DNA of 64,000 nt from Prorocentrum cordatum (GCA_963575745.1 CAUYUJ010016483.1:157501-221500), one strand, 5' to 3'; counted from the first letter of the stretch, positions 42,190 to 54,356 are shown. The notes: a model not told the origin generated them from the letters alone. Translations and numbers: made by a program.

Positions 42190-43610
42190 TTTTCCCAACC
42201 ATGTGTTAGGTCCTCGTTTTGAAGAGAGCGCCCCGCGTCCCCCTCTCCTCCTCCCCCTCCTCCCTCCTCCCTCCTTCCCGTCCTCCCAGCATTTCACCCA
42301 CCCAGTACAGGGCTTCGTGGCCCCATAGGGAGCCCCACCGAATGTCCCAGTGCTGCCGCCCGCATGCGCCCCGCACATCCAGTACAGCGTTTCGTGGCCT
42401 TCCTCCCCTCTCCTTTGCGTTTCGCCCACCCAGTACAGGGCTTCGTGGCCCCATAGGGGGCCCCACCAAAGGTCCCAATGTTGCCGCCCGCATGCGCCCC
42501 GCACACCCAGTACAGCGTTTCGTGGCCCTCCTCCCCCTTTTCTTTGCGCTTCACCCACCCAGTACAGCGCTTCGTGGCCCCATAGGGAGCCCCGCCGAAG
42601 GTCCCACTGCTACCGTCCGCATGCGTCCCGCACACCCAGTACAGCGCTTCGTGGCCCCATAGGGACCCCCACCGAAGGCCCCACCCAGTGCTGCCGCCAG
42701 TATGCGTCCCCCACCAGATAAAGCGGTTCGTGGCCCTCCTCCCCCTGCCCCCTGCGTTTCATAGGGAGCCCCACCGAAGGTCCCAGTGCTGCCGCCCATA
42801 TGCCTCCCGCACACCCATTACAACGTTTCGTGGTTCTCCTCCCCCTCCTCAGTTCGTTTCACCCACCCAGTACAGTGTTTCGTGGCCCCGTAGGGGGCCC
42901 CACCAAAGGTCCCAGTGCTGCCACCCGCAAGCGTCTCGCATACCCATTACAGACAGCGTTTCGTTGCCCCACAGGAAGGTCCACCGAAACCACCAGTGGG
43001 ACCGTCCGCGTGCGTCCCGAAACACCAAATTTGGCATTTCCGCCCGCCCAGTACAGCGTCTCGTGGCCCTATAGGGAACTCCACCGAAGGCTTCAGTTCC
43101 GCCGTCTGCATGCGTCCCGAAGACACAATGTGGCACTTTCACCCACCCAGTACAGCGCTTCGTGGCTCCATAGGGAGCCCCACCGAAGGGGCCCAGTGGG
43201 ATTGTCCGCAAGCGTTCCGAAACATCCAATGTTGCATTTTCACTCACCCAGTACAGCGTTTCGTGGCCCTATACGGAGCTCCACCGAAGGTTTCAGTGCC
43301 ACCGTCCGCATGCGTCCCGACAGCCCAATGTTACATTTTCACCCGCCCATTACAGCGTTTCGTGGCTCCATAGGGAGCTCCACCGAAGCGCCCAGTGGGA
43401 CCGTCCGCGTGCGTCCCGGAAACTTCATTTGGGACACCTCCCACCCAGTAAAGCGTTTCGTGGCCCCAAAGAAAGCTCCACCGAAGCGCCCACAGGGACC
43501 GTCCGCGTGCGTCTGGAAACCCAATGTGGCACACCACCCAGTCAGTACAGCGCTCCCCCCACCTGGTGCAGCGCTTCGTGGCCCAATTCGGAGCTTCATG
43601 GTTGGGTCCT
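42190..43610. repeat. Satellite S78, block 1
   Basis: Opens with a linker (ggtcctcgttttgaagag then cgccccgcgt), a short TCC run and then about 14-16 units of roughly 78-130 bp. The core is acccagtacagcgcttcgtg, gccccatagggagctccacc and gccgcccgcatgcg. Some units carry an extra ctcctccccctttcctttgcg spacer. Open frames through the array (for example 400 codons from 42800) are a by-product of unit lengths. Confidence 0.92.
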
Positions 43611-44105
43611 TCGCCAGGATAATTCGATTGCAACATAGTTTTTCGGAACACTCGTTTTGGAATTCCTTGCGAAACGCGCGATGCGCGACGATGCGGCATG
43701 CGCGCGCGACGGCATGCGCGCGCGACGGCGCGCGCTTGTGCACGTCGCCCTTTTTTTGTTCAAGGGGTTCTTACGACTTCAAGCGCGCAAGGGCGTTCGA
43801 GCGATTCCGACACGCGCTCGCGAAAGGCCCGTTTGGTATAATCGTATGTCTTGAGAATTCGCGAGAGCGCGGGTGTATGTATGTATGTATGATTGTATAT
43901 ATGTATATATGGTTGTATATGTGTATGTACGTATGTCTATGTACATATATATATATATGTATGTATACTTATATATATACGTATATATATATATATCCGT
44001 AAGGGCTTCGCCCCCTGCCGCTGGCCCCCCTTTCTCGGAGAATGGGCCATGGAAGAGCAAGTCATGAGGCTTTGGCTTCGCCGTGAAGCAGTGTCGGGAC
44101 TTGTT
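43611..44105. repeat. Repeat X core plus (TATG)n
   Basis: 43655-43850 is a relative of the X core (gcatgcgcgcgcgacgg, then cccgtttggtata). 43874-43997 is a TATG/TATA microsatellite. Confidence 0.7.
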
Positions 44106-44665
44106 TGTTTTTCGACCCTGACCCTGCGGATCTGCGTGAGGGATGCCGCCAAATTTCAGACATGTAGCAAATCCCATGTGTTTTTAGACCTCGTCCCTAC
44201 GGATCTGCGTGAGGGGTGCCGCCGGATTTCAGACATGTGGCAAATCCCATGTGTTTTTGGACCCTGACACTGCCGATCTGCGTCAGGGGTGCCGCCTGAT
44301 CCTGCCGATCTGCGTGAGGGGTGCCACCGGATTTCAGAAATGTGGCAAAACTCATGCGTTTTTGGACCCTGACCTTACCGATCTGCGTGAGGGGTGCCAC
44401 CGGATTTCAGAATGGTGGCACATCCTTAGGGTTTGTGGGCCCTGACTCCGCCGATCTGCGTCGTGAGGGGGTCCGAGGTCCGACCGGATTTCAGAAACGT
44501 GGCAGATCCCATGTGTTTTCGCACCCTGACCCCGCCGATCTGCGTGAGGGGTGCCACCGAATTTCAGAAATGTGGCAAATCCCTTGTGTTTTTGGACCCT
44601 GACGCCGCCGATCTGCGTGAGGGGGTGCCACAGAATTTCAGAAACATTGAAAATCCCTTTTATGT
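44106..44665. repeat. Satellite S73, eight units
   Basis: Unit ggaccctgaccctgccgatc, tgcgtgaggggtgccgccgg, atttcagaaatgtggcaaat, cccatgtgttttt. Spacing of the gatctgcgtgaggg phrase is mostly 70-76 bp, with one 33 bp partial unit near 44290. Confidence 0.9.
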
Positions 44666-44885
44666 TTTTCCGAACCATCCTGTGGTGTTGGGTCCTCGTT
44701 TTGAAGAGACCTCGCCCCGCGTTCCTCCTCCTCCTCTCCTCCTCCTCCTCCTCCTCCTCCTCCTCCTCCTCCTCCCCCTTCCTCTCTCCTCCCGTAATCA
44801 TCGTCATCGTCATCATCATCGTCATCATCATCATCATCACCATATCATCGTCGTCGTCATCATCATCATCATCATCATCATCGTT

Positions 44886-44966
<81 letters not shown>

Positions 44967-44969
44967 GTT

Positions 44970-45021
<52 letters not shown>

Positions 45022-45059
45022 CGACCGGCATCATCACCGGCATCATCACCCATGTCGGC
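44666..45059. repeat. Linker, (TCC)n and (ATC)n
   Basis: The same linker as at 42210 (gggtcctcgttttgaagag), then (TCC)n 44723-44775 and (ATC)n 44793-45021, ahead of satellite block 2. Confidence 0.9.
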
Positions 45060-46000
45060 ACACCCATCACACGTTTCGTGCCCCCATAGGGAGCTCCACC
45101 GAAGGCCCCAGTTCCTCAGTCCGCATGCGTCCCCCACACACATTTCGGCACACCAGTACAGCGCTTCGTGGCCCCATAGGGAGCTCCACCGACGGCCCCA
45201 GTGCTACGGCCTCATAGGGAGCTTCACCGAAGGTTCCAGCGCTACCGCCAACATGCGCCCCCCCCGCCCAATGTTTCGGGGCCCCATTGGGAGCTCCACC
45301 GACGGCCCCAGTGCTGCCGCCCGCATGCGTGCTCCCCCACCCAGTACAGCGCTTCGTGGCCCCATTGGGAGCTCCACCGAAGGTTCCAGGTCTACCGCCC
45401 GCATGCGCCCCCCTCTCACGCAGTACAGCGTTTCGTGGCCCCATAGGGAGCTCCACCGACGGCCTCAGTGCTACCGCCCGCACGCGCCACCCCCGACCCA
45501 GTACAGCGCTTCGTGGCCCCATAGCGAGCTGCAGCGACGGCCCCACTGCTACCGTCCGCATGCGTCCCCCCCACCCAGCGCTTCGTGACCCCATAGTGAG
45601 CTCCACCGAAAGTCCCAGCGCTACCGCCCGCTTGCGTCCCCCCCCCACCAAGTGCAGCGCTTCGTGGCCCCATAGGGAGCTCCACCGACGGCCCCAGTGC
45701 CACCGTCCGCATGCGTCCCCCCCACCCAGTACATCGTTTCGTGGCCCCATGGGGAGTTTCACCGACGGCCCCAGTGTTACCGCCCGCATGCGTCCTCCCA
45801 ACCAGTGCAGCGTTTCGTGACCCCATAGAAAGCTCCACCGCAGGTCCGAGCGCTACCGCCCGCATGCGCCCCCCCCTCAGTACAGCGCTTCGTGGCCCCA
45901 TTGGGAGCTCCACCGACGGCCCCAGTGCTACCGCCCGCATCCGTCCCCCCCAACCAGTACAGCGCTTCGTGGCACCATACGGAGCTTCACCGAAGAAGAC
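45060..46000. repeat. Satellite S78, block 2
   Basis: About 12 units close to 78 bp each, more regular than block 1, same core. Ends at cggagcttcaccgaagaaga. No unique spacers between units. Confidence 0.93.
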
Positions 46001-46083
46001 ATTCACGATTGCGGTTCCCACAATTGCATATGATTGGGGTCTTCGCCAGGAATGTTTGAAAACTGATGGTTTGAGCCCGTGTC

Positions 46084-46237
46084 TTTATTGCTTGGAGCAT
46101 GACGGGCGTCATGCCCCCCGCTCCCCCCCCCATGACGTAACACTCCCCGCCCCCAGCGCGCTCCGGGCATTGCCGCCTTGCGCATTGGGATCCGCGATGG
46201 TGTCCGCGCAGGTATCCGAATAGGAGTCTGGTCCGCA

Positions 46238-46299
<62 letters not shown>

Positions 46300-47719
46300 G
46301 GGTGGCTCGTCGCTCATCCCTCGTCGCTCATCGTCGTCGTGTGCGCGAACGCGGTTTGAGCTGTTTTTGGTTCTTGGCCGATGACGGGAATCATCGGGGG
46401 GGGTGGAAGGGGGTCGATAACGTCGCGTTTCGCGCCGGCGGCGTCTGGGCATGATTAGGAATGACGGAGGACGGGTAGCACCAGCATGTAGGTGACGATC
46501 TGCTCACATCGCCTGTGTACACCACAGTGCTTGCTTTCACCACAGCGCCTGTGTACAGTACACCGCGTACGTACACCACGGCAGCCGCGTGCAACACAGC
46601 GTCAGTTTTTGCCACCGTGCCTGCGGGCACAAAGCTATTGTGTACACCACAGCGCCTGCGTAAACCACATCAGCCGTGTGCAACACAATACCAGTGTACA
46701 CTACAATGCCAGCGTGCATTGCAGTGCCTATGTGCACCACGGCGCCAGCGTGCACCACAACAGCCGTGTGCAACACAGCACCACTGTTGAATCCATAATG
46801 CTTTAAAAAGAATATTTGTGACAAAATGGAGCGCTTGCGGATTCCATTGGAAACGATAGAAAGGACTCCTTATGGACAAAGGGCCGCCGCTGGACTCTAC
46901 AAGTCCTCCCGAGTCCGCCCGCATCACCCTGACTCCTCCCATCGGCGTCCACGATGCTCCAGGTAAATTGGCCGTCCGAGAACCAAATGGACCGATTCAC
47001 TAGACCATTCTGCGGTGCACGCTGAGATGCGCACGTGCGCTGTAGCGCCAACCCGCACGACAGGGGATAAGGAGGAGGAGGAGGAGAAGGAGGTGGAAGA
47101 GGAGGGGGAAGAGGAGGAGGAGGAGGAGGAGGAGGAGGGGGAGGAGGAGGAGGTGGTGGTGGAGGAGTATGGATGAACGTCGCATTCGATTATCCATATT
47201 TTTTCCTGGCGTGGCGTCTAGTTGTCCGCAGCAGATCCTCACGTACATGCTCCTTCTACTTGTCATATGCACGCAGGCACTGGGGTGTACACCAGTGCTG
47301 CGTTGCACACGGATGGTGTGGTGTGGACGTGCGATGTGGCGTGCACAGGCGTTGCGATGCACGCAAACCCTGTGGTGTACACAGGCGCTGTGTTGCACGT
47401 GGTTGATGCGGTGTACACATTTACGCCGGCGTTGTAGTGTACGCAAGCGTTGTGGTGTAGACAGGCGCTGCGTTGCACACGGTTGTTGCGGTGTACGCAG
47501 CCTGTGTACACGCGCGCTGTGGTGCACGCGAGCGTTGTGGTGTACACAGGCGCAATGGGGCATATCGCCACCTACATGCTGCTTGGTCGTCGTCGTCGCG
47601 CGTCGTTCGTCGCTCGTCGCGTCGTGCGCGCGGGCGCGGCTGTGGTGCCGGAGCCGCACGGCGGGGACGGGCGTCCCGCCATACCCCCCCCATGACGCCC
47701 GTCATTGCCGAACATAAAA
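46084..47719. mobile_element. 1.6 kb TIR/foldback element, copy 2
   Basis: tttattgcttggagcatgac to cgtcattgccgaacataaaa, with the same internal order as 19016-20623: (CGT)n at 46224-46300, left arm units, centre 46800-47060, (GGA)n at 47071-47160, inverted right arm units. No transposase-like ORF. Confidence 0.82.
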
Positions 47720-47989
47720 GAAACGCGTTTTTTGATACACGAGTGCGCGCACAACGTTTTTTGTTCAGAGGACGTGGGAGGGGCCGAACTCCGGCCTGGT
47801 TGGGATGGTGCGAACTTGATATTTCGCATGGACGATGGGGCAGAATCGTATGCAAATTGCAATGCGAAACGTGTCCCATTAACCCCGGGGGGGGGTAGAT
47901 TTTAATTCTCTCTGAGAAAGGACAACCCACTCCTGTTTGCAGTGGGTTGTCCACTCCACTGTTCGCGCAATCGCCCCATCCACTCACCC
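47720..47989. other. Hairpin-bearing spacer
   Basis: A perfect 12 bp stem (ggacaacccact / agtgggttgtcc, 47920-47931 and 47941-47952) with a 9-nt loop. Nothing else supported. Confidence 0.7.
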
Positions 47990-48490
47990 GCAACTTGGTT
48001 TACAAAACCCATGCGGCGGCGATTGCGATGAGTGCTTGGAGTTGCTGGTGCATTTCTGAAACGGCGCTAGCCCGCGCATGCTCGCGCGCGCAGTGGCCAG
48101 ATGTTTGGCGCGACCTACGCGGCCGCGGTGGCGCTGACCGCGGGCACATTCCAGCGGGCACTTCAGTGCGAGTCGGCGACATGGGCGGGCGCGGTACCAT
48201 GGCAACGTCGACAGTGGTAGACGCGATGATGATTGTAGCGGTGCTGGAGACGATGACCAGAATGACGACGACAGGGCAGTGACGGCGCCGATGCTGATCA
48301 CGCCAGCGACGATGACGGTGCCCTCGCGTCGGTGATGAAAATTCAGCTGGGAGTTCGACATGCGCGCGCGGCCGACGCGCGCGAGTGGCCCGCATGGTAT
48401 TTTGTGAGACGGACCGCGCCCCCTACCCGGCACGTGCGCAACGGCGTTCGACTGATTTTGACCTGCGGCGCGAGGGGTCCGTCTTGTATA
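47990..48490. repeat. 0.5 kb repeat X, copy 2
   Basis: Direct copy of 40182-40695, with substitutions and small indels. A further X-core relative lies at 48595-48790. Confidence 0.8.
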
Positions 48491-48790
48491 ACTTGTTAAC
48501 AACGTTGAACATCCCATGTTATTCGAAAGCTTTCGCAGGAGCGCGAACGCAGACATATATTTGAACATTGATGTTGCAACACCAAATGTTTCCGATATGT
48601 TTCCAGAGTATTCGAGTTTGGAATTCTTACGGTACCTGAGGTGGTTGAAGGATTCCAGCATGCGCGCGCGACGTCGCGCGCGTGTGCACGTCGGTATTTT
48701 CTTTGCACTGTGTTCTAGCGACAGCACGCGCGCAAGGGCGCACGAGTGATTCCGTCACGCGCGCGCGAGAGGCCCGTTTGGTAGCATGTT

Positions 48791-50347
48791 ATGGACATGT
48801 TGAACATTTTTTTCATTTGAGAAAGCGAACTCACGAACGCCCGGGTGCAATCTGTTTTACACCGTTACTGATTCAAAACCGTGTTTGTGTGGCATGTGTT
48901 CGGGGTGGTCGGTTTTGAACACCGTTCGAAACATAATGTTGTTGAAGGATTGCCGCTCGCGCGCGCGACGACGCGCGTGTGCACGCCGTCCAATGTGTTG
49001 CACAATGATGTGTGGAAACTTGAGATTTGCGATGAGCAGATGCGCTTGCATAGTATGTTCTTGCTGAGGGTGAGGGGGGGCCAGCCTGCGTGGGACGGTC
49101 TGGATTGAGTTCATATTTCGGATTGGCGATTGGAACGACGTCGCATGCACACTGCAATTCGAACAGGGGTGCTGTTAATGCCGTCGGGCGTCGGGGGGGG
49201 GGGGGTAGGTCTTAGCATCCCTGTGCACAGAAGAACAGATGTGGCGCAGTTTCTGTTGGTGCGAGAGGGCGGCGACGGGGCTGCGACGGCGAGGGCGCAA
49301 GACCGACCCGCATGCCCAGGCGACGGGCGGCGACGGGGCGGCGACGGCGAGAACGGAGCTGCGCAGGCCCATGCGACGGGCGGCGACGGCGAGAACGGGG
49401 CCGCTGGACCAACAACCAGGCCCAGCTCCCAAGAGAAAAAAAAGCAACCCCAGAGTAGAAACACCGTTATTGGGAATGTGCGCGTTGCTCTCCTGTCTCC
49501 CTGGATCTTGCCCGAGCGTGGCCCGTTTCCTCCCGTATATTCTGTGTGGTGTTAGCATGTAGGACCTCATACGTGTGTGGTTGTTGTGCAACAGATCTGA
49601 ACGTTTCTGGTGCGTTAAACGTGTGCTCCATGTGTTCGTGCTGCAGCGTTGGCGTTGTTTGAGGATCGACGGTGTGCTCCCGTCTCGCGCCCAAGCGCGG
49701 GCCACAATTTTGTATCCGAGTCCTTCATCGTCGTTGTCGCCTTTTTGTCCCTCCTCCGCCTTCTATTGTTCCTCTTGATCCTCCCGTTCCTTCCACTTCC
49801 GCTTTTGCTGCCAGTTGCTGTTCGTCGCCGTCATCCTTCCCCCTCCTTCTCCTCCTCCTCCAGTACCGCCTTGACACGCGTCGGCGGCTAGAGCAGAAAA
49901 CAACTACACACTGCGAAGGGATAGGTGGGAGGGTAGGACGTCGGATGTTGCGCGAGTGCAGCAAGTTTACCTCCGTCCTCTTTCCTCCCGCCTCCCCCCA
50001 ATATACTTCGATCCGTCCTCCCTCCAACTATTCCCTCCTCGCCATCATGTTTCCTTCCCGCCACGTTCCTCCTCCTCGCCATCACTTCTCCTTCCCTCCT
50101 TCTCCTCCTTCTCCTCCTCCTCCCTCAAAGACCTGCAAGACCCAACAAGGTGTCCTGATACTCCATTAGCACCGAACACCTACAACAGAAATTAAAAGGA
50201 GTTCGACTGAGGCCCTCCAGCATTTGGGAAAGACGCCAGAGGAAAGGAGGGTCCCAGCCTGAACGATGAACCTGGCACAGCACCGCGGAGGAGCTTCGAC
50301 TTCTCGGATGACCGCCTCGGATTCGTGCAGGGTTACAAAAGCTGATC
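48791..50347. other. 1.5 kb without an assigned gene
   Basis: Contains a gcgcgcgcgacgacgcgcg core near 48957, a G14 run near 49192-49206, gacgggcggcgacgggg repeats (49262-49400) and pyrimidine-rich DNA from 49730. Overlapping ORFs on both strands at 49111-49555 are compositional. Confidence 0.4.
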
Positions 50348-50545
50348 GGCCCTCCTCCTCCTCCTCCTCTCCTCCTCCTCCTCCTCCTCCTCCTCCTCCT
50401 CCTCCCTCCTCCTCCCTCCTCCTCCTCCCTCCTCCTCTCCCTCCTTCCCTCCTTCCTCCTCCTCCTCCTCCTCCTCCTCCTCCTCCTCCTCCTCCTCCTC
50501 CTCCTCCTCCTCCTCCTCCTCCTCCTCCTCCTCCTCCTCCTCCTC
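50348..50545. repeat. (TCC)n array
   Basis: About 200 bp polypyrimidine array. Confidence 0.97.
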
Positions 50546-50698
50546 CAGCGGCGGACGCCTGCTCCCGCGCCGCCCAGGGCATAGTGCTCGGGCGCCGGCA
50601 GAGACACATTTCCGCCGCTCCTCCTCCCCCAGGGTGGGCGGCTCCCCCGGGGGCGGCCAGCGCCGTCCAAGACGGTGGCCACTCCCAGATGTTAGTCA

Positions 50699-50863
50699 GC
50701 CACGCGCAGGGGGGGGCGGGGGAAGGGGGGAGGGCTTCTCAGAAGCACCCCTGCTTCTTAGAAGGCGCGGGCCTTATCTATAGATGTAAGCCCGGCGCCT
50801 TCTAAGAAGCAGCCTGCTTCTAAGAAGCCCTCCCCCCTCTCCCCACCCCCTTGTGCGCGCCGC
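50699..50863. mobile_element. T4 foldback element, copy 3 (most complete)
   Basis: gccacgcgcagg to cccccttgtgcgcgccg; about 80 bp arms pair almost throughout, with the apex at tctatagatg. It ends 10 bp before a T1 element. Confidence 0.87.
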
Positions 50864-50872
50864 CAAGTTAGG

Positions 50873-51022
50873 GCGGGCGTGTCCCCCTACAGGGGGATTG
50901 TCGGCGAAAAATAAAACTACCCAAACATGCCCCCAAAAGGCTAAACAAAATATTAAAAAAAACAGTCCCCCGACTATTTTTCGCCTTTTTTGAAGATCCT
51001 CCCTGTGGAGGGACAGGCCCGA
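50873..51022. mobile_element. T1 TIR element, copy 7 (150 bp)
   Basis: gcgggcgtgtccccctacag to ccctgtggagggacaggcccga; interior like the copy at 31603. Confidence 0.82.
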
Positions 51023-51587
51023 CTTGGTCCCAGGGAGGAGGGGTCTGCCGACGGGGGCTCACGGACCCCTCCCCTTGTGATGTTCCAACCCACTCTAGCC
51101 TCGATCACGTGAAAGAAGTTCGAGCACACACAAAAGTACCGAAACTCAGCGGTTTTCAAGTGTCGGGCCCTGGGAGGCACTCGTCCGACACTGCTTCGAC
51201 ACTTTTTCGGGCGCTCGAAATTATTATGGGATGTGGTCCTTAAGTACGACGGGAGCAACATAACCCTCCCCCCTCCTACCCCCCTTCCTGTGCGGGGCTC
51301 GCCACCACAGTCCTGAGCAAGGCCGAGCAGAGTCTGCGGCAAAGGTAGCTTCAGTCTAACGCGGTATGGTCACAACTTGCACTCCGCAATTGGGTCCTGC
51401 TCCTACAGTCGACCCGCACGGGAAGGATGGGCAACCTTCCCAAGGGTACCCTTGCTTGCGTCCTTGCCTCTTCGCTCCATCCTTGGCCACTTTCGTTGGC
51501 CGCGACCCGCTCGAAAAGCTTCGAAGTAGGGGTCCAAGGCCCTTGCATCCTTCTCCATCGGTCGTTGAAAGTAGGGACTTTTGGATT
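51023..51587. other. Unassigned sequence with repeat R2, copy 2
   Basis: 51430-51550 is R2 (direct copy of 2860-2958). No gene. Confidence 0.6.
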
Positions 51588-51742
51588 CCCAGACTCCAGT
51601 CTACTTTGAACGCCTTCCCATTTCACTGATCGAGTGACTTTACATTGTCCGCCCTCCTTCGGGGGCGGACGGAACCCAATCTACTTTCAACGCCTTCCCA
51701 CTTCACGTCTCTACCTACTTCTTCCGACCGATGGGCATCGTG
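51588..51742. repeat. Direct repeat Y, left copy
   Basis: tctactttgaacgccttccc through ctacctacttcttccgaccg, including the gggggcggacggaacccaat phrase; matches 53214-53372. Confidence 0.75.
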
Positions 51743-52125
51743 CATCCTTCTGATACGGGCCGACGGTACTCCCTCCGACCCACCTGCCCGCCGCAGGCCC
51801 CAGCGGCGAAGCCTCGGCCCGGAGAACGCTTGCCCACGGTCGGCGCGCCGCGGTGCCTGGGCGAGAGCACGCCTGCCGACTGCGCCGGCCGCGTTGCGTG
51901 CTGCGCCGCGTGCCGCGGCGCGCATGCGGGCGGCGCTTCTCGGCGCTGCGCGGATACTCAGGGGCAGCGATCGTCGGAGGATGGGTACCCTGGTGACCTT
52001 TTCGTGCCCGTTGGATGGTCCTGTGCATTGTGGGGAGAGGGTGCTCATCGGTCGTTGAAAATAGAGGTAGAATACCGCATGTTTGTATTCCCATGTTCGA
52101 AAGAGCGTGTTCTACCGCTGCTGGC

Positions 52126-52336
52126 GAAAAACCGGGGGGGGTCACTACCGGTTCGAACCCCTCCCCCCCCCCTCCGGAAAACCGGGGGGGGGGTCACTAC
52201 TGGTTCGAACCCCTCCCCCCCCCCCAGCTCATCATGAAAAGGAGGGGTCACTACCGGTTCGAACCCCCCCCCCTCGAACTCGAAAACCGGGGGGGGGTCA
52301 CTACCGGTTCGAACCCCCCCCCCCTTCGAAAACCGA
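52126..52336. repeat. Four copies of a gggtcactaccggttcgaac unit
   Basis: Each unit has a G-run, tcactaccggttcgaaccc and a C-run, then cgaaaaccgg. Inverted counterpart at 52960-53060. Confidence 0.9.
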
Positions 52337-52935
52337 GGGGGGGTGCGGACAGTGGTGGGGACGGCGGTGGTGGGGACAGTGGCGAGGGGACAGCGGGATA
52401 GTGGTGGGGACAGTGGGGCATTGGTGGGGACGGTAGTGGTGGGGACAATGGTGAGGACAATGGCGGGAACAGTGGGGACAGTGGGACAGTGGTGGGGACG
52501 GTGGTGGTGGGGACAGTGGTGTGGGGACAGTGGGAATGTGGTGGAAACAGTAGGACAGTGGAGGGTAAAGTGGTGGTAGGGACAGTGGTGAAGGCGGTGG
52601 CGACGACGGCGGTGGGACAATGGGACAGAGGTACAGTGGGGACAGTGGTGGGGACAGTGGGGACAGTGGTGGGAACAGTGGGACAGCTCAGTGGGACAGC
52701 GGAGGAGTCAGTGGGACAGTGGGGACAGTGGGAGACGTCGTGGAGAAAGTTGGGAGAGTGGAACCGTGGTGGGAACAGTGGTGGGGACAGTGGGGACAGT
52801 GCGACAGTGGTGGTGGCACTGGTGGGGACAGTAGACGCGGTGGTGGAACCAGTGGGGACAGTGGTGGTGAGGACAGTGGTGCTGGGAACAACAGTGGGGG
52901 ATGTGGTGAGGACGGTGGGAGGGACCAGGAGTCGT
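52337..52935. repeat. GGGGACAGTGGTG minisatellite
   Basis: About 40 copies of a 9-15 bp G-rich unit, all on one strand, so guanine-quadruplex formation is plausible. Confidence 0.93.
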
Positions 52936-52959
52936 TTGCTGGAGGTGAGAGGAGGGGTG

Positions 52960-53062
52960 GGGAGGGGTTCGAACCGGTAGTGACCCCTCCCTCCGGTTTT
53001 CGGTTTTCGAGGGAGGGGGGGGTTCGAACCGGTAGTGACCCCCCTCGGTTTTCGAGTTCGAG
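52960..53062. repeat. Two inverted copies of the tcactaccggttcgaac unit
   Basis: gggttcgaaccggtagtgac twice; complementary to 52126-52336, so the minisatellite lies in the loop of a large inverted repeat. Confidence 0.9.
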
Positions 53063-53213
53063 GAGGGGGGGGGGTATAGGGGAGGGGGGGGTTTTGCCGG
53101 GGGGGGAGGGGTTCCAGCAGGGGGGGGTATTTTCGGAGGGGGGGGGGGACTCCCGGGCTCCGGAGGAAAAAGGCGGCAATTTTCCACAGTAAAGCGGCGG
53201 TGGATCACGCTCT

Positions 53214-53372
53214 CTCCCATGTTCCAATCTGCGTTAAGCGCCTTCCTACTTCAATGATCGACTTGCTTCACCGTTTCTGTCCGCCCAAGGGGGTGGACGG
53301 AACCCAATCTACTTTTAACGCCATCCTGGTTCATGTTTCTACCTACTTCTTCCGGCCGATGGGTGCCTTTGA
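53214..53372. repeat. Direct repeat Y, right copy
   Basis: gcgttaagcgccttcctact through ctacctacttcttccggccg. Confidence 0.75.
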
Positions 53373-53684
53373 ATGTTCTGTCTGTTTTTGCCGACGGATG
53401 GTCTCATGTTCTTCAAGGATGTTCTTCTGGTCCAGGTCCAGCTGTACACTACAAGATGGATGTACTACTGTTCGGGTCGGGAGCACGCTTCCGAGGAGGA
53501 CGAGGACACGTAGTACTGGTACGGTAGGTTCATGCGGCGTTGGTGTGCCGGCGAAGCCGGCGAAAGCGTTCAGATCTGCATTCCGCGACGCGGCAGCGCC
53601 GAGGGACACGGTGACGCCACTGTTCGGATGCAACTCTTGGGAGGTAAAATTCTGTTTTCGCCCTGGTCCGAAATCCGGCTTAAT

Positions 53685-53752
53685 CAAGCTAGATCCCGCT
53701 TAATCCGGCTTAATCCCGCTTAATCCGGTTGAATTCCGGTTAGTCCGAGGCC
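53685..53752. repeat. 10-11 bp tandem repeat of ttaatccggc
   Basis: Six or seven diverged copies. The sequence before it (53373-53680) has no recognised feature. Confidence 0.8.
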
Positions 53753-53996
53753 CTCTCCGGCGCAACAGCTCCCAAATGTGGCGTAATCCTCCTGAATCTT
53801 TCCGACGAAAGTCTCCCAGTAGTTGCCTCCGAACGCCACTGGACCCGTCGGAGTTCAGCTTTGCACGACCGGGGCTGCGATCGATGCAAGGTCGGGCGAT
53901 CGGCGCGGTGCCGCAAGCCTGTGCGCATGCCTATACGCCGCGCGGATCCTGCCGCACCGACACCGCCGCCCCTGCCCCGCTCTCGTCCCGTGGGGC

Positions 53997-54191
53997 TCGG
54001 GGGCGGCAGGGAGGGGTGCGATGACTAGGGGGGGGGGGGATCTCATGGCGGGGGCCATGATACCTCCCCAGGTTTCCTGGCGCCGCTTCTTACTTCATTC
54101 CTTCCCTGGCCCCCCCGCCTGGGCCGCGCACGTGCCGCTGGTCATGATGGGCCCCCCCCCTCTTGGACACCCCCCTCCTGGCCGCTCCCGA
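53997..54191. mobile_element. T2 TIR element, copy 4 (diverged)
   Basis: tcgggggcggcagggagggg to ctcctggccgctcccga. No flanking duplication visible. Confidence 0.82.
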
Positions 54192-54204
54192 AGGGAATCT
54201 TGAG

Positions 54205-54356
54205 TCGGGCCCGTCCCTCTACAGGAGGAATGCGCAAAAATAGTAAAACAATACTCAGGGGACAATGTTTTTCACCATGTTTGAATATTTTGGGGCACTT
54301 CTTGCATATTTTTGCACCCCCCCTCTTGGACACCCCCCGCTTTTGGCCGCTCCCGA
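54205..54356. mobile_element. T1/T2 chimera
   Basis: The left part is a normal T1 left half (tcgggcccgtccctctacag, aaaatagtaaaacaatactc). At about 54305 it switches to the T2 right end (gcaccccccctcttggacac to ggccgctcccga). Confidence 0.8.

Noticed and set aside
42800-44002. 400-codon ORF
   Set aside because: It runs through the S78 satellite and a TATG microsatellite; the apparent protein repeats come from the DNA unit.
45060-46000. CRISPR-like regular repeats
   Set aside because: Units are contiguous and about 78 bp with no unique spacers, and the context is eukaryotic.
47920-47952. Perfect hairpin as a bacterial intrinsic terminator
   Set aside because: No bacterial genes nearby and no T-run after the stem; organism evidence is dinoflagellate.
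52126-53062. ggttcgaacc motifs resembling a tRNA T-loop or pol III B box
   Set aside because: No tRNA fold or A box at the right distance; the motif lies within a short repeat flanked by G and C runs.
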